DNA of 64,000 bases from Thermoclostridium stercorarium subsp. stercorarium DSM 8532 (GTDB taxonomy: Bacteria; Bacillota; Clostridia; DSM-8532). A model generated the notes under the pieces. That model searched no databases, was not told the DNA's origin, and saw only the letters and a list, made by a program, of their open reading frames with translations. Shown here one piece after another: positions 26,570-35,184 of the stretch. Within the stretch, counting starts at the first letter, position 1. Every line of letters begins with the position of its first letter. The position numbers and the translations under genes were made by a program. Where the stretch lies: the NCBI RefSeq assembly GCF_000331995.1, contig NC_020134.1, positions 1,339,465 to 1,403,464 on the forward strand. The letters are read 5' to 3'.

Positions 26570-27952
26570 TTAATTCTCCTCAGTAACATTGTTGTTCTTT
26601 ATAATTATCCTTTTGTGCTCCCAGTTGGATTTGTGGTAATAGATAACAAGCAGAATACTGCATACAAGCCATCCTGCAGGGTAAGCAAACAGTATGGGAT
26701 AGAAATTGTCCCTGAATATGTTCGAGACAACATAAAGATAAATCTGACGGAAGGCTACGAAGGAGCTCAGCATTATTATCATAGGCGCGCGGGTATCTCC
26801 CGAACCGCGGAGTGCTCCGGCATAAACCTGATTAATGCAGCTCAGCAGATAAAACGGAGAGACAAAGCGCATATACAGTGTGCCGTAATATATTACGTCA
26901 GGTTCGCTGTTGAAAAGCATGATTGCCTGCTCGGCAAATATAATTAAAGGTATAAGAAGAATAACGGTAAACACCATTGATAATATCAGAGATATGTTTA
27001 TTCCCTTTTTTGCCCGTTTGATTTTACCCGCTCCGATGTTCTGTCCGACAAATGTCGTGCAACCCATTGCAATAGCCTGCATTGGCAGAAGTGCGATGGC
27101 GTCTATTTTTCCGTATGCCGAATACCCCGCCATGAACGCAGACCCGAATTTATTTATGTATCCCTGGACGAAAACATTTGAAAATGCGGTAATACCCTGC
27201 TGCACGGAGGATGGTAAACCAATTTTTATTATACTTTCCAGCATGGGTTTGTTAAGTTTTAACTTATTCCAGTAAATTCTGTACGGACCCGACGTACGTG
27301 AAAGCACAATAAGCACCAGTATGGCGCTTAAAACCTGTGAAATTACCGTCGCCCATGCCACGCCTGCAACTCCCATCTTAAAATTAATAACAAATACTAA
27401 ATCCAACACGGTATTTGCGACCGCTGAAAAAATAAGAAAATAAAGCGGACGTTTTGAATCTCCGACAGCGCGTAGTATTCCTGATCCCATATTGTAAAAT
27501 ACCAGTCCTGTTGCACCGGCAAAATAGATTTCCAGGTAAACCGATGCTTCATGAATTACATCATCCGGGGTGTCCATCAGATTGAGCATAATCGGAGCCG
27601 ATGCTATTCCAATTACCGTTATGATAATCGAAAAGAAAAAAGACATAATTATTGATGTGTGTACGGCATCGTGTACCGATTTTTCATCATTGGCTCCATA
27701 GTATTGAGAAACTATTACATTTGCCCCCATGGAAAAACCTGTGAAAATACCGATAAGGGTATTAATTATCGGTGTGGTGCTGCCAACGGCGGCAAGTGCT
27801 TCTTTTCCTACAAAATTTCCAACAACGAGAGTGTCAACCGTATTATACAGTTGCTGAAAAATAAGACCTAAAAGAAGCGGAACTGAAAATTCAATAAGTC
27901 CCCCCAAAATAGAACCTTTTGTCAAATCTTTGTCTTTGCCTTTGTTAGCCAT
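26570..27952 (-). CDS. MATE-family multidrug/Na+ antiporter
   Basis: 460 residues with about twelve membrane spans. FSVPLLLGLIFQQLYNTVDTL at the N terminus is typical of the NorM/DinF-like MatE group, with its repeat at GLPSSVQQGITAFSNVF near 240. Such proteins export cationic drugs or metabolites driven by Na+ or H+ gradients. Transcribed alone from a clear minus-strand promoter. Substrate unknown. Confidence 0.92.
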   Translation of the reverse strand: MANKGKDKDLTKGSILGGLIEFSVPLLLGLIFQQLYNTVDTLVVGNFVGKEALAAVGSTTPIINTLIGIFTGFSMGANVIVSQYYGANDEKSVHDAVHTSIIMSFFFSIIITVIGIASAPIMLNLMDTPDDVIHEASVYLEIYFAGATGLVFYNMGSGILRAVGDSKRPLYFLIFSAVANTVLDLVFVINFKMGVAGVAWATVISQVLSAILVLIVLSRTSGPYRIYWNKLKLNKPMLESIIKIGLPSSVQQGITAFSNVFVQGYINKFGSAFMAGYSAYGKIDAIALLPMQAIAMGCTTFVGQNIGAGKIKRAKKGINISLILSMVFTVILLIPLIIFAEQAIMLFNSEPDVIYYGTLYMRFVSPFYLLSCINQVYAGALRGSGDTRAPMIIMLSSFVAFRQIYLYVVSNIFRDNFYPILFAYPAGWLVCSILLVIYYHKSNWEHKRIIIKNNNVTEEN

Positions 27953-28009
27953 ACCAATCTGCCTTTTCTTTAAATTCTTTAAATATTTAAGCTTTATGTT
28001 TACTGTTCA

Positions 28010-28038
28010 ATTATACGTTAATTTCCGGCTAAATGCAA
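28010..28038 (-). promoter_or_regulatory. Promoter of the MATE gene
   Basis: On the minus strand TTGCAT and TATAAT are spaced by 17 bp, about 58 bp upstream of the start codon. Confidence 0.65.
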
Positions 28039-28073
28039 ACTTCGACTTTTTTCGTTAATAAAAAATATAAACA

Positions 28074-28102
28074 TTGATAAAATAAAGGGTTGTTAACATA
28101 AT
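28074..28102 (+). promoter_or_regulatory. Promoter of the pilus operon
   Basis: TTGATA and CATAAT are spaced by 17 bp. It would give a leader of about 170 nt before pilB. Confidence 0.5.
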
Positions 28103-28279
28103 TTATTTTTAATTACAAAAAAAATATAGACATAAAGTCCTATGTTAAATTAGTAAAAGTTTCCTAATTAAATAAGTTTAAAGCCTTATAGGATTTATAT
28201 TCCACAGAAAATATAATTAAAGTACAGAAAATCCCAATAAAAGATATGATTTTATAAATTATATAAGGTGATAAAAATA
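28103..28279 (+). other. AT-rich leader region ahead of pilB
   Basis: No coding region. Small hairpins are possible (ACATA...TATGT at 28130-28145; AATTAG...CTAATT at 28147-28168). I do not see the conserved blocks of a c-di-GMP-I or -II riboswitch. Confidence 0.4.
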
Positions 28280-30436
28280 ATGTCTGTAACTGTAAAAATT
28301 GATGGTTACGACAACATAACAGTAGAAAAAAGTAAACTGCTCAGGTTTTTGGCTGAGACGGAAGGTTATGAATTTCTCGATCTTTCGGAATACACCATAC
28401 CTGATAAAAGTATTCCGTACCTGATTGGGGAAAAACTGTCGAGAAAATTCGAAATGCTTGCCCTTGAAAAGAGAGACAATACATTACTCCTGGCGATGAA
28501 AGATCCCAAAAACATTTTCGCCATCGACAGTGCGTCTTTGATAACCAGCCTTGACATAAAACCTGTGATGGTTGATCCCGACCTTCTGAGGGATTTAATT
28601 GACAAAGTTTTTACGGTACAGGAACCAGAAATAAAGGAAACCAGCCCGGTTCAACCGGAAGAAAAAATAGAGAAAAAGGAACAGGAAAGTTCCGAAAACA
28701 AAGCAACAATCTATAAGCAAAAACTGGGAAGTATTCTTCTTTCCCAGGGATTGGTTGACAACGAACAGCTGAGAAAAGCTCTTGAAATTCAGAAAGAAAC
28801 AGGAGAAATGCTGGGTTCAATATTGGTCCGGGAAGGCTTTATAACAAAGGAACAGTTATACCAGGCACTGGAAGAACAGCTTGGGGTTCAGTACACAGAT
28901 CTTAAAGATGTGGAGATTCAGGAAGAAATTGTAAAGCTGGTTGATAAAAAACTTGCAAAATCGTATAACCTTATACCGCTGAAGGTAGAGGGTGAATCCC
29001 TCTACGTGGCGATGAGCGACCCGGCCAATATATATGCTATAGATGATGTAAGGCTTGCAACGGGCTATGAAGTAATACCTCTTCTTGCTGACGGCGACAT
29101 TATTAATGAAAAGATTGAGGTTTACTATAAAGAGGAAGAGAAAATTGAAGAGCCTGCGGAAGAAGAGGAAACAGAAGTAATTGATATTGAAAGCGAACTT
29201 GAGAAGGTAAAAGAAGAAATAGAAATAGAGGTAAAGAAAGAGGAACAGATTGAAAAAACAATAGATATAAGCGACGTTGAAAACGCTCCGATAGTACGGC
29301 TTGTAAATATGATCTTCAAAAGCGCCGTTGACAAAGGAGCCAGCGACATTCATATCGAAGCATATGAAGACTGTGTAATGATACGTTTCAGAATCGACGG
29401 AAAACTTACCGAGTTTATGAGACAGGACAAAAAAATCCAGCAGATACTGATAGCACGCATAAAGATAATAAGCGGACTTAACATTGCCGAAAAGAGGGTT
29501 CCCCAGGATGGAAGAGTTGCATTGAAAATTAATAACAAGAACTATGATTTCCGTGTGTCGACACTTCCTACCGTTTTCGGTGAAAAAGTCGTTATCCGTA
29601 TCCTCGATAAGGAAGGGTTCAACAGAACAAAGGACGAACTGGGAATGTTTGATGACGACATAGAGAAATTTGACAGTATTCTTTCCCATCCCCATGGGAT
29701 AGTGCTTGTTACGGGTCCGACGGGAAGCGGTAAGTCCACCACTTTGTATACTGCGTTGAGAGAGTTAAGCAAGCCAACCGTCAACATTCTGACCGTTGAG
29801 GATCCGGTGGAAGCCACAATCAGGGGCATAAACCAGGTTCAGGTGAATGTTAAGGCGGGGATGACCTTTGCAAGTGCGCTTCGCGCTTTCTTAAGACAGG
29901 ACCCGGACATTATCATGGTGGGAGAGATACGCGACAGGGAGACTGCAGAAATAGCAATACGCGCAGCTATTACAGGTCACCTGGTATTAAGCACGCTCCA
30001 CACCAACGATTCGGTAAGTTCCATAACAAGGCTTATGGATATGGGTATCGAACCGTTCCTTATAGCTTCATCCCTTGTCGGAGTTCTGGCCCAAAGGCTT
30101 GTAAGAAGGCTGTGTAATGCCTGCAAGGAGGAATACGTAGCCAAACCTCACGAAATGAAAATACTGAATGTAAATGAGGAAACAAAGCTGTACAAGCCTG
30201 TAGGATGTCCGGAATGCAACGGCACGGGATACAAGGGGCGAATTGCGGCTTACGAAATTCTGACGATAAATTCTGAAATGCGGGATTTGATTTCGCGCCG
30301 CGCCACCAACGAAGAATTGATGCATGTGGCATTAAAAAACGGAATGCGGACACTTAAAGACAGCTGTGCCCGCCTCGTTTTATCAGGAGTTACGTCGCTT
30401 GAAGAAATGTTAAGCGTAGTTTCAATAAATGATTAG
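28280..30436 (+). CDS. pilB: Type IV pilus assembly ATPase PilB with MshEN domain
   Basis: Cytoplasmic motor that polymerises pili. 718 residues from the ATG at 28280, which has AAGGTG 9 bp upstream; the in-frame GTG at 28268 overlaps that site. First a GspE N-like domain (about 1-120), then a MshEN repeat pair (about 145-205: KLGSILLSQGLVDNEQLRKA and LGSILVREGFITKEQLYQAL), a fold known to bind c-di-GMP. A Glu/Lys-rich linker (about 285-335) leads to the ATPase with Walker A GPTGSGKSTT, Walker B-type DPDIIMVGEIRD and a tetracysteine zinc site (CNAC...CPEC). First gene of the pilus operon. Confidence 0.95.
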   Translation: MSVTVKIDGYDNITVEKSKLLRFLAETEGYEFLDLSEYTIPDKSIPYLIGEKLSRKFEMLALEKRDNTLLLAMKDPKNIFAIDSASLITSLDIKPVMVDPDLLRDLIDKVFTVQEPEIKETSPVQPEEKIEKKEQESSENKATIYKQKLGSILLSQGLVDNEQLRKALEIQKETGEMLGSILVREGFITKEQLYQALEEQLGVQYTDLKDVEIQEEIVKLVDKKLAKSYNLIPLKVEGESLYVAMSDPANIYAIDDVRLATGYEVIPLLADGDIINEKIEVYYKEEEKIEEPAEEEETEVIDIESELEKVKEEIEIEVKKEEQIEKTIDISDVENAPIVRLVNMIFKSAVDKGASDIHIEAYEDCVMIRFRIDGKLTEFMRQDKKIQQILIARIKIISGLNIAEKRVPQDGRVALKINNKNYDFRVSTLPTVFGEKVVIRILDKEGFNRTKDELGMFDDDIEKFDSILSHPHGIVLVTGPTGSGKSTTLYTALRELSKPTVNILTVEDPVEATIRGINQVQVNVKAGMTFASALRAFLRQDPDIIMVGEIRDRETAEIAIRAAITGHLVLSTLHTNDSVSSITRLMDMGIEPFLIASSLVGVLAQRLVRRLCNACKEEYVAKPHEMKILNVNEETKLYKPVGCPECNGTGYKGRIAAYEILTINSEMRDLISRRATNEELMHVALKNGMRTLKDSCARLVLSGVTSLEEMLSVVSIND

Positions 30437-30447
30437 GGTGTAATTTT

Positions 30448-31506
30448 ATGAATATCAACGAATACTTGCAAAAAGCCGTAGAGATGGATGCTTCAGACCT
30501 TCATATTTGTGCAGGTTTACCGGTGGTCATAAGAAAACACGGCTCGCTGTTTTTTGTCGATGACCACATACTTACAGGAGAAGATTGCCTGAGTTTGGTG
30601 AAGCAGTTGTTGAACGACTCGCAGTTCGCGTTTCTTGAAGAAGAAGGAGAAATTGACTTTGCTTATATGCTCTCCGGTGTCGGAAGATTCAGGGTCAATG
30701 CTTTCAGGCAAAGAGGAACTTATGCCATAGCCATAAGGGTTATTCCGTCGAGAGTACCGAAAATCAGTGAATTGGGGCTTCCGAATATCCTTTATTCACT
30801 GGCGGAAAGGCAGAGAGGCCTTGTCCTTATAACAGGGCCTACCGGAAGCGGTAAATCCACAACCCTTGCCGCAATGATAGATCATATTAACAGTACAAAA
30901 AGATGCCACATTGTAACCATTGAAGATCCTATCGAATATTTGCATAAACACAACAAAAGCGTGATAAATCAGCGTGAAATAGGCTCGGATACTAAAAGTT
31001 ACAGCAACGCATTGAGAGCAGTGTTAAGAGAAGATCCCGACGTTATTCTGATTGGTGAGATGAGAGATTTGGAGACAATTTCCATTGCGTTAACCGCTGC
31101 TGAAACGGGACATCTGGTTCTGTCAACACTGCATACATTGGGAGCGGCCAAGACTGTTGACAGAATTATAGACGTATTCCCTCCGCATCAGCAAGGGCAG
31201 GTACGCAGCCAGCTGTCGACGGTGCTACAGGGGATTGTTTCGCAGCAGTTGATAAAGAAAGCTGATAATGCGGGAAGAGTGGTCGCTACAGAGGTCATGA
31301 TAGTAACTCCTGCGATAGCAAACATGATAAGGGAGTCGAGGACGTATCAGATCAACAGCAGCATTCATACGGGCGGAGAATACGGCATGCATTCCATGGA
31401 TGCGTGCATAGCTTCTTTATATAAACGCGGTTTGATTACTTATGAAAATGCATGCCAGTATGCCATGGACCCTGTGGCAATGAAAAAGTTAATAGCGCTG
31501 GAATAA
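30448..31506 (+). CDS. pilT: Type IV pilus retraction ATPase PilT
   Basis: 352 residues, normal PilT length. It has Walker A GPTGSGKSTT near 131, an Asp box ITIEDPIEYLH, Walker B DPDVILIGEMRD and the AIRVIPSRVP linker. In Gram-negatives the C-terminal AIRNLIRE motif marks PilT; here IANMIRESRTYQINSSIHTG fits. Its presence implies retractable pili and hence possible twitching or DNA uptake. It follows pilB by 11 bp. Confidence 0.94.
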   Translation: MNINEYLQKAVEMDASDLHICAGLPVVIRKHGSLFFVDDHILTGEDCLSLVKQLLNDSQFAFLEEEGEIDFAYMLSGVGRFRVNAFRQRGTYAIAIRVIPSRVPKISELGLPNILYSLAERQRGLVLITGPTGSGKSTTLAAMIDHINSTKRCHIVTIEDPIEYLHKHNKSVINQREIGSDTKSYSNALRAVLREDPDVILIGEMRDLETISIALTAAETGHLVLSTLHTLGAAKTVDRIIDVFPPHQQGQVRSQLSTVLQGIVSQQLIKKADNAGRVVATEVMIVTPAIANMIRESRTYQINSSIHTGGEYGMHSMDACIASLYKRGLITYENACQYAMDPVAMKKLIALE

Positions 31507-31536
31507 AAAAATTAAATAAGAAAGGAGGGAGTAAAA

Positions 31537-32634
31537 ATGGCAGTGGTGGATCTTTTCTCCAACAATTTTATAACAATTGATATTGGCTTTCGGTATATCA
31601 AAATCGTGCAGGTCAAAAAGAGCAAAAACAATGTATTATCGGTGCTTAATTATGGTATCGGAGATACACCGAAAGGCTGCATAAAAAACGGAGCAATAAA
31701 GGATAAGGACGCTGTTGTTGCGGAAATAAGTCGTGTCCTGAGAGAGCATAACATCAACTCTAAAGAAGCCAAGATAGTTATGTCGGGCACCAACATCATA
31801 TCCAGGGTAATTATGATTGATAAAGTGCCTGAAAGCGAAGTTGACAAAAAAATATGGGAAGAGATTCGGGACACAATTCCTGTGGACATGAATTCCAACA
31901 GGATTGACTATAAACTTCTCGGCGAAACAGTCGTGGACGGGCAGAAGAAGATAAAAGTATTTGTAACCGTTGTATCCAAGAAAATTATAGATAATTACAT
32001 AAATATCCTGAACCAGCTGAAGCTGAAGCCTATAGCGGTTGATATTCCGTCCAACAGTGTATCGAAGTTTTTCAAGCTCGACATAGACACAGGGCATGAT
32101 CTTAAAAAGCCGCTGAATCCAAGACATGACAACAACACATGCATCGTGTTTGATTTGGGTTCGGAAACCACTATTATTAACATACTGAAGGACAAGACTC
32201 CCGAGTTCAATCGGGTAATCCTCAAAGGCAGCAGCAAAATTGACGAGGAGATTATCAAGGAACTGGACCTGCAGCCTCATGAATATCACAAAGCCGAACT
32301 TTACAAGAAAATGTACGGTTTGTCCACCATTTTGACGCCGTGCAACGAGTATCTTTGCTCCAAAGCCGCAATGAGAGTAATGGATTCAATAATTAAGGAC
32401 ATCAAGATGTGCATAGACTTCTATCTTACGCGCTGTAACGGTGAACATCCAAGCAAAATTTTCCTTATAGGCGGAGGTTCACAGATGAAAGGCATCGAGG
32501 AATATTTCGAAGAAAACCTCGGATTGCCTGCTTACAGGATAAATGTTGCCAAAATCGGCGGTTTGGAATTCAGTCCGTCTCTTGACAAGGACAGGCTTAA
32601 TTATCTTGTTAATGCGTTGGGAGTAGCATTATAA
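31537..32634 (+). CDS. pilM: Type IV pilus assembly protein PilM (actin-like ATPase)
   Basis: 365 residues with the FtsA/actin-like fold. The phosphate-1 motif ITIDIGFRYIKIVQV is near 12, the phosphate-2 motif VFDLGSETTIINI near 205 and the adenosine motif IFLIGGGSQMKGI near 308. It forms the cytoplasmic ring that links the motor to PilN and PilO. Ribosome site AAAGGAGGG. In normal synteny between pilT and pilC. Confidence 0.92.
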   Translation: MAVVDLFSNNFITIDIGFRYIKIVQVKKSKNNVLSVLNYGIGDTPKGCIKNGAIKDKDAVVAEISRVLREHNINSKEAKIVMSGTNIISRVIMIDKVPESEVDKKIWEEIRDTIPVDMNSNRIDYKLLGETVVDGQKKIKVFVTVVSKKIIDNYINILNQLKLKPIAVDIPSNSVSKFFKLDIDTGHDLKKPLNPRHDNNTCIVFDLGSETTIINILKDKTPEFNRVILKGSSKIDEEIIKELDLQPHEYHKAELYKKMYGLSTILTPCNEYLCSKAAMRVMDSIIKDIKMCIDFYLTRCNGEHPSKIFLIGGGSQMKGIEEYFEENLGLPAYRINVAKIGGLEFSPSLDKDRLNYLVNALGVAL

Positions 32635-32646
32635 CAGGAGGTTTAT

Positions 32647-33864
32647 ATGCCGGTATATACTTATAAGGTAAAAAACAGCGAAGGGGAAATTTTCACAGGT
32701 GAAACAAAGGTTGAGAGCAAGGAAGTGTTGCTTGACCTTTTCAACAAGCATGGGTATAAGCCCCTGGAAATTACTGAAAAAAATTTTGTCAACGACGTAA
32801 CGCAGCTTAAAATTTTCAGAAAGAAGGTTAAAATAGCGGACCTTGCTCAGTTCTGCCGCCAGTTTGCGATTATGCTTGAAGCAGGCATATCCATTGCCGG
32901 TGCGCTGGACGTTCTTAGATATCAGACCGAAAACCCGACACTCAGGGAATGCCTTAACGATGTCTACAATAACATACAGAAGGGTATTTCGCTGTCAAAT
33001 GTCATGCGCAGCTTTCCAGATATCTTTCCGCCAATACTGTTAAGCATGGTTGAAGCCGGAGAGGTCAGCGGACAGCTGGACAAAGTGTTTGTGAAAATGG
33101 CCGAACATTTTGAAAAGGAACATAAACATCAACAGAAACTGAAAGGTGCAATGACGTATCCTATAATAGTGTTGACCGTTGCGGTTATTGTGGTGGCGGT
33201 TTTGGTTTTAAAGGTGATTCCCACCTTTGGCGAGGCATTACGGGGAATGGATGTGGATCTTCCGGCATTAACCCAGACATTGCTGAACATAAGCTATTTT
33301 TGTAGCTCATACTGGTATATTATTCTATTTGGAACAGCATTGCTTATTTATGGAATAAAAACCATGTCTAAAACAGACCGTGGAAAGAGAATTCTGGATA
33401 AAGTAACCCTTAAGCTCCCGATTGTTAAGGATGTAATTCAGACGATACTTACCGCAAGGTTCAGCAGGGCATTGTCCACGTTGCTTTCGAGCGGCGTGCT
33501 GCTTATTGAATCCCTTCAGATTACAAAAAGGATAATCAGCAATTCATTAATTCAGGAAAGAATGGAGAAAGCCATTGAAACCCTAAAACAGGGAAGAACG
33601 TTGACGCAGTCAATCACTGAAATGCAGTATTTTCCGCCGCTGGTGCTGTCAATGATAAAAACGGGCGAAGAGGCGGGAAATCTGGATGAAACACTTCAGA
33701 AAGCGGCTGACTTTTATGAGGATCAGACCGAAGAAAAGCTGCAGAGGCTTATGACATTCCTTGAACCGTTAATAATGATAGTTTTGGGCGGAATAGTTGC
33801 ATTTATACTGTTCAGCGTATTGTATCCGATGCTCAGCGTTTACCAGAATTTGAGCACCTACTGA
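32647..33864 (+). CDS. pilC: Type IV pilus inner-membrane platform protein PilC
   Basis: 405 residues with two T2SSF domains. The first begins LAQFCRQFAIMLEAGISI near 64 and the second ARFSRALSTLLSSGVLLI near 270. Each carries a variant of the EAGEVSGQLD / TGEEAGNLDE motif, and three membrane spans are seen. It transmits motor action to the growing pilus base. Ribosome site ACAGGAGG, 12 bp after pilM. Confidence 0.95.
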   Translation: MPVYTYKVKNSEGEIFTGETKVESKEVLLDLFNKHGYKPLEITEKNFVNDVTQLKIFRKKVKIADLAQFCRQFAIMLEAGISIAGALDVLRYQTENPTLRECLNDVYNNIQKGISLSNVMRSFPDIFPPILLSMVEAGEVSGQLDKVFVKMAEHFEKEHKHQQKLKGAMTYPIIVLTVAVIVVAVLVLKVIPTFGEALRGMDVDLPALTQTLLNISYFCSSYWYIILFGTALLIYGIKTMSKTDRGKRILDKVTLKLPIVKDVIQTILTARFSRALSTLLSSGVLLIESLQITKRIISNSLIQERMEKAIETLKQGRTLTQSITEMQYFPPLVLSMIKTGEEAGNLDETLQKAADFYEDQTEEKLQRLMTFLEPLIMIVLGGIVAFILFSVLYPMLSVYQNLSTY

Positions 33865-33923
33865 TTATAAAAACTGCCTTTATCCTGATTAAAACAGGAA
33901 TTTATTTAAAAGCGTGAGGCCTA

Positions 33924-33943
33924 TTAAGCATTTTTATGCTTAA
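33924..33943 (+). other. Hairpin ahead of the pilin gene
   Basis: TTAAGCAT and ATGCTTAA form a perfect 8-bp stem with a 4-T loop, 15 bp before the pilin ribosome site. It has A-rich rather than T-rich sequence after it, so it is not a standard terminator. It could mark a processing site or a weak attenuator between pilC and pilin. Confidence 0.45.
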
Positions 33944-33970
33944 AATAAAAAAATTTTAGGAGGTTTGAGA

Positions 33971-34525
33971 ATGATGAAAAAACTGCTAAAACAAAACAAA
34001 GGTTTTTCGCTCGTTGAGCTGCTTGTGGCAATACTCATCATGGCTGTTATCGCAGCCACGGCGATTATGCTCTTCGGAGGAGTGCTTAATTCCAGCAAGA
34101 CAAGAGCAGACGCCGAGACCGCGGAAAATATCAAGAGGGCAATTTTAACGTACATGAATCTTACTAATGACACTGATCTGAGCTGTCTGGACGTGGACAA
34201 AGAAAATCCCGATGATCTTATACAGAAATTGTCTTGTATAATTAAAATTGATGAAAAGAATGGAGTAACATTTACAAAACCAAGCAATGCTGCGTTTGAA
34301 GGAGATCTAAGTACTGTAGACGCGGAGAAGATTGATGGTACTGATATACCAGGCGAATATGGGCCCTTTTTGGACGGTTCTAAAGATATGAAGCCACAAG
34401 CACCTGACAAAGTGGGTTGGAAAATAAATGTCGATGTAAAAACGCAAGTAGTTACTGTTGAGGCTGTTAAAGGAGGAACGGAAGAGGAAGAGGAAAAGCC
34501 AGGAGTTACAATAAAAACTGACTGA
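33971..34525 (+). CDS. Type IV pilin (probable major subunit)
   Basis: 184 residues. The short leader MMKKLLKQNKG ends at a prepilin peptidase site followed by FSLVELLVAILIMAVIAATA, with Glu at +5 and the long hydrophobic helix of a class IIIa pilin. The rest is acidic and soluble, probably variable between strains. The start at 33971 is 7 bp after AGGAGG, a very strong site. With the strong hairpins around it, this suggests it is the most highly expressed pilin. No prepilin peptidase gene is in the window. Confidence 0.92.
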   Translation: MMKKLLKQNKGFSLVELLVAILIMAVIAATAIMLFGGVLNSSKTRADAETAENIKRAILTYMNLTNDTDLSCLDVDKENPDDLIQKLSCIIKIDEKNGVTFTKPSNAAFEGDLSTVDAEKIDGTDIPGEYGPFLDGSKDMKPQAPDKVGWKINVDVKTQVVTVEAVKGGTEEEEEKPGVTIKTD

Positions 34526-34554
34526 AAAAGAAGAACCGTAAAAGATTTAATTAT

Positions 34555-34583
34555 TGCACTCCCATCTTTTGGATGGGAGTGCA
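34555..34583 (+). other. Strong intercistronic hairpin after the pilin gene
   Basis: A perfect 12-bp stem TGCACTCCCATC / GATGGGAGTGCA with a 5-nt loop. No T run follows on either strand. It probably protects or separates the pilin mRNA from the rest of the operon. Confidence 0.7.
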
Positions 34584-34609
34584 CAAAAAATATTCCGGAG
34601 GGGATTAAC

Positions 34610-35089
34610 ATTAAAAACAATAAAGGTTTTACATTTCCAGAGCTTTTACTGGCGCTTCTGCTTGTTGTTATGATATCCGCGATACTGACCGAGCTTATGG
34701 TTTTCAGCACAAATTCAACTGCGGCGTATTCCAGGTTCGGAAGACAGCAGTTTACGGTCCAGGACGCCTTTTCACGGCTTAACCGCGATATAGAAGGCGC
34801 CGAGAAGATATCCTTTGAAGATTGTATTGCAGGCAATGAGTACAAAACTATCAGTCTGACGATTAACGGTGAGTTAAGAAAGTGGAAGTTTGACGGTGGG
34901 AAACTTTATTTTGATTCCACTGTTGTGGTTGAAGGTCTCACTGATGAAAGCAAATTTGTTTATAACTTAACCGAAAAAAACCTTACCGTGATATTAATGC
35001 CGGAGTCCACGAATGAAGGCAGATTCAGGTTTAACCTGAAAAAACCCGTTGTTTCCCAATACAGCCTGTTTTATAAAAATGTGAATTAG
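34610..35089 (+). CDS. Type IV pseudopilin with apparent ATT start codon
   Basis: The protein must begin upstream of the first ATG (34670), because the in-frame codons from 34610 give a complete prepilin signal. That is (M)KNNKG followed by FTFPELLLALLLVVMISAIL, with Glu at +5. GGAGGGG lies at 34597-34603 and the codon at the right distance, 34610, is ATT. No ATG, GTG or TTG lies in frame between the upstream hairpin and 34670. So the start appears to be ATT, a rare initiator known from infC. 159 residues; the soluble part resembles PilW/GspJ-like minor pilins (VQDAFSRLNRDIEGAEKISF). Confidence 0.8.
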   Translation: MKNNKGFTFPELLLALLLVVMISAILTELMVFSTNSTAAYSRFGRQQFTVQDAFSRLNRDIEGAEKISFEDCIAGNEYKTISLTINGELRKWKFDGGKLYFDSTVVVEGLTDESKFVYNLTEKNLTVILMPESTNEGRFRFNLKKPVVSQYSLFYKNVN

Positions 35090-35090
35090 T

Positions 35091-35142
35091 CATTGCTTTA
35101 ATGAGTGCGTACAAACGGGGCTATGCATTGATTAAAGCAATG
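35091..35142 (+). other. 12-bp inverted repeat between pseudopilin and pilN
   Basis: CATTGCTTTAAT and ATTAAAGCAATG are perfect complements separated by 28 nt. No T run follows. Second large intercistronic structure flanking the early pilin genes. Confidence 0.55.
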
Positions 35143-35184
35143 AATGCTTACCCATGACAAAGCTTCATTGAGGGAGGAATTTTA

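Noticed and set aside
28103-28279. c-di-GMP (GEMM) riboswitch before pilB
   Set aside because: Looked for the conserved GEMM blocks and tetraloop-receptor bases; none found in this AT-rich leader.
28856-29695. 279-codon minus-strand frame
   Set aside because: Lies wholly inside pilB, whose ATPase motifs are unambiguous; the product is a Tyr/Phe/Asn-rich shadow.
33940-34845. 301-codon open frame on the minus strand across the pilin genes
   Set aside because: It is antisense to two genes with prepilin signals and good ribosome sites, and its Ser/Phe-rich product resembles no protein family.
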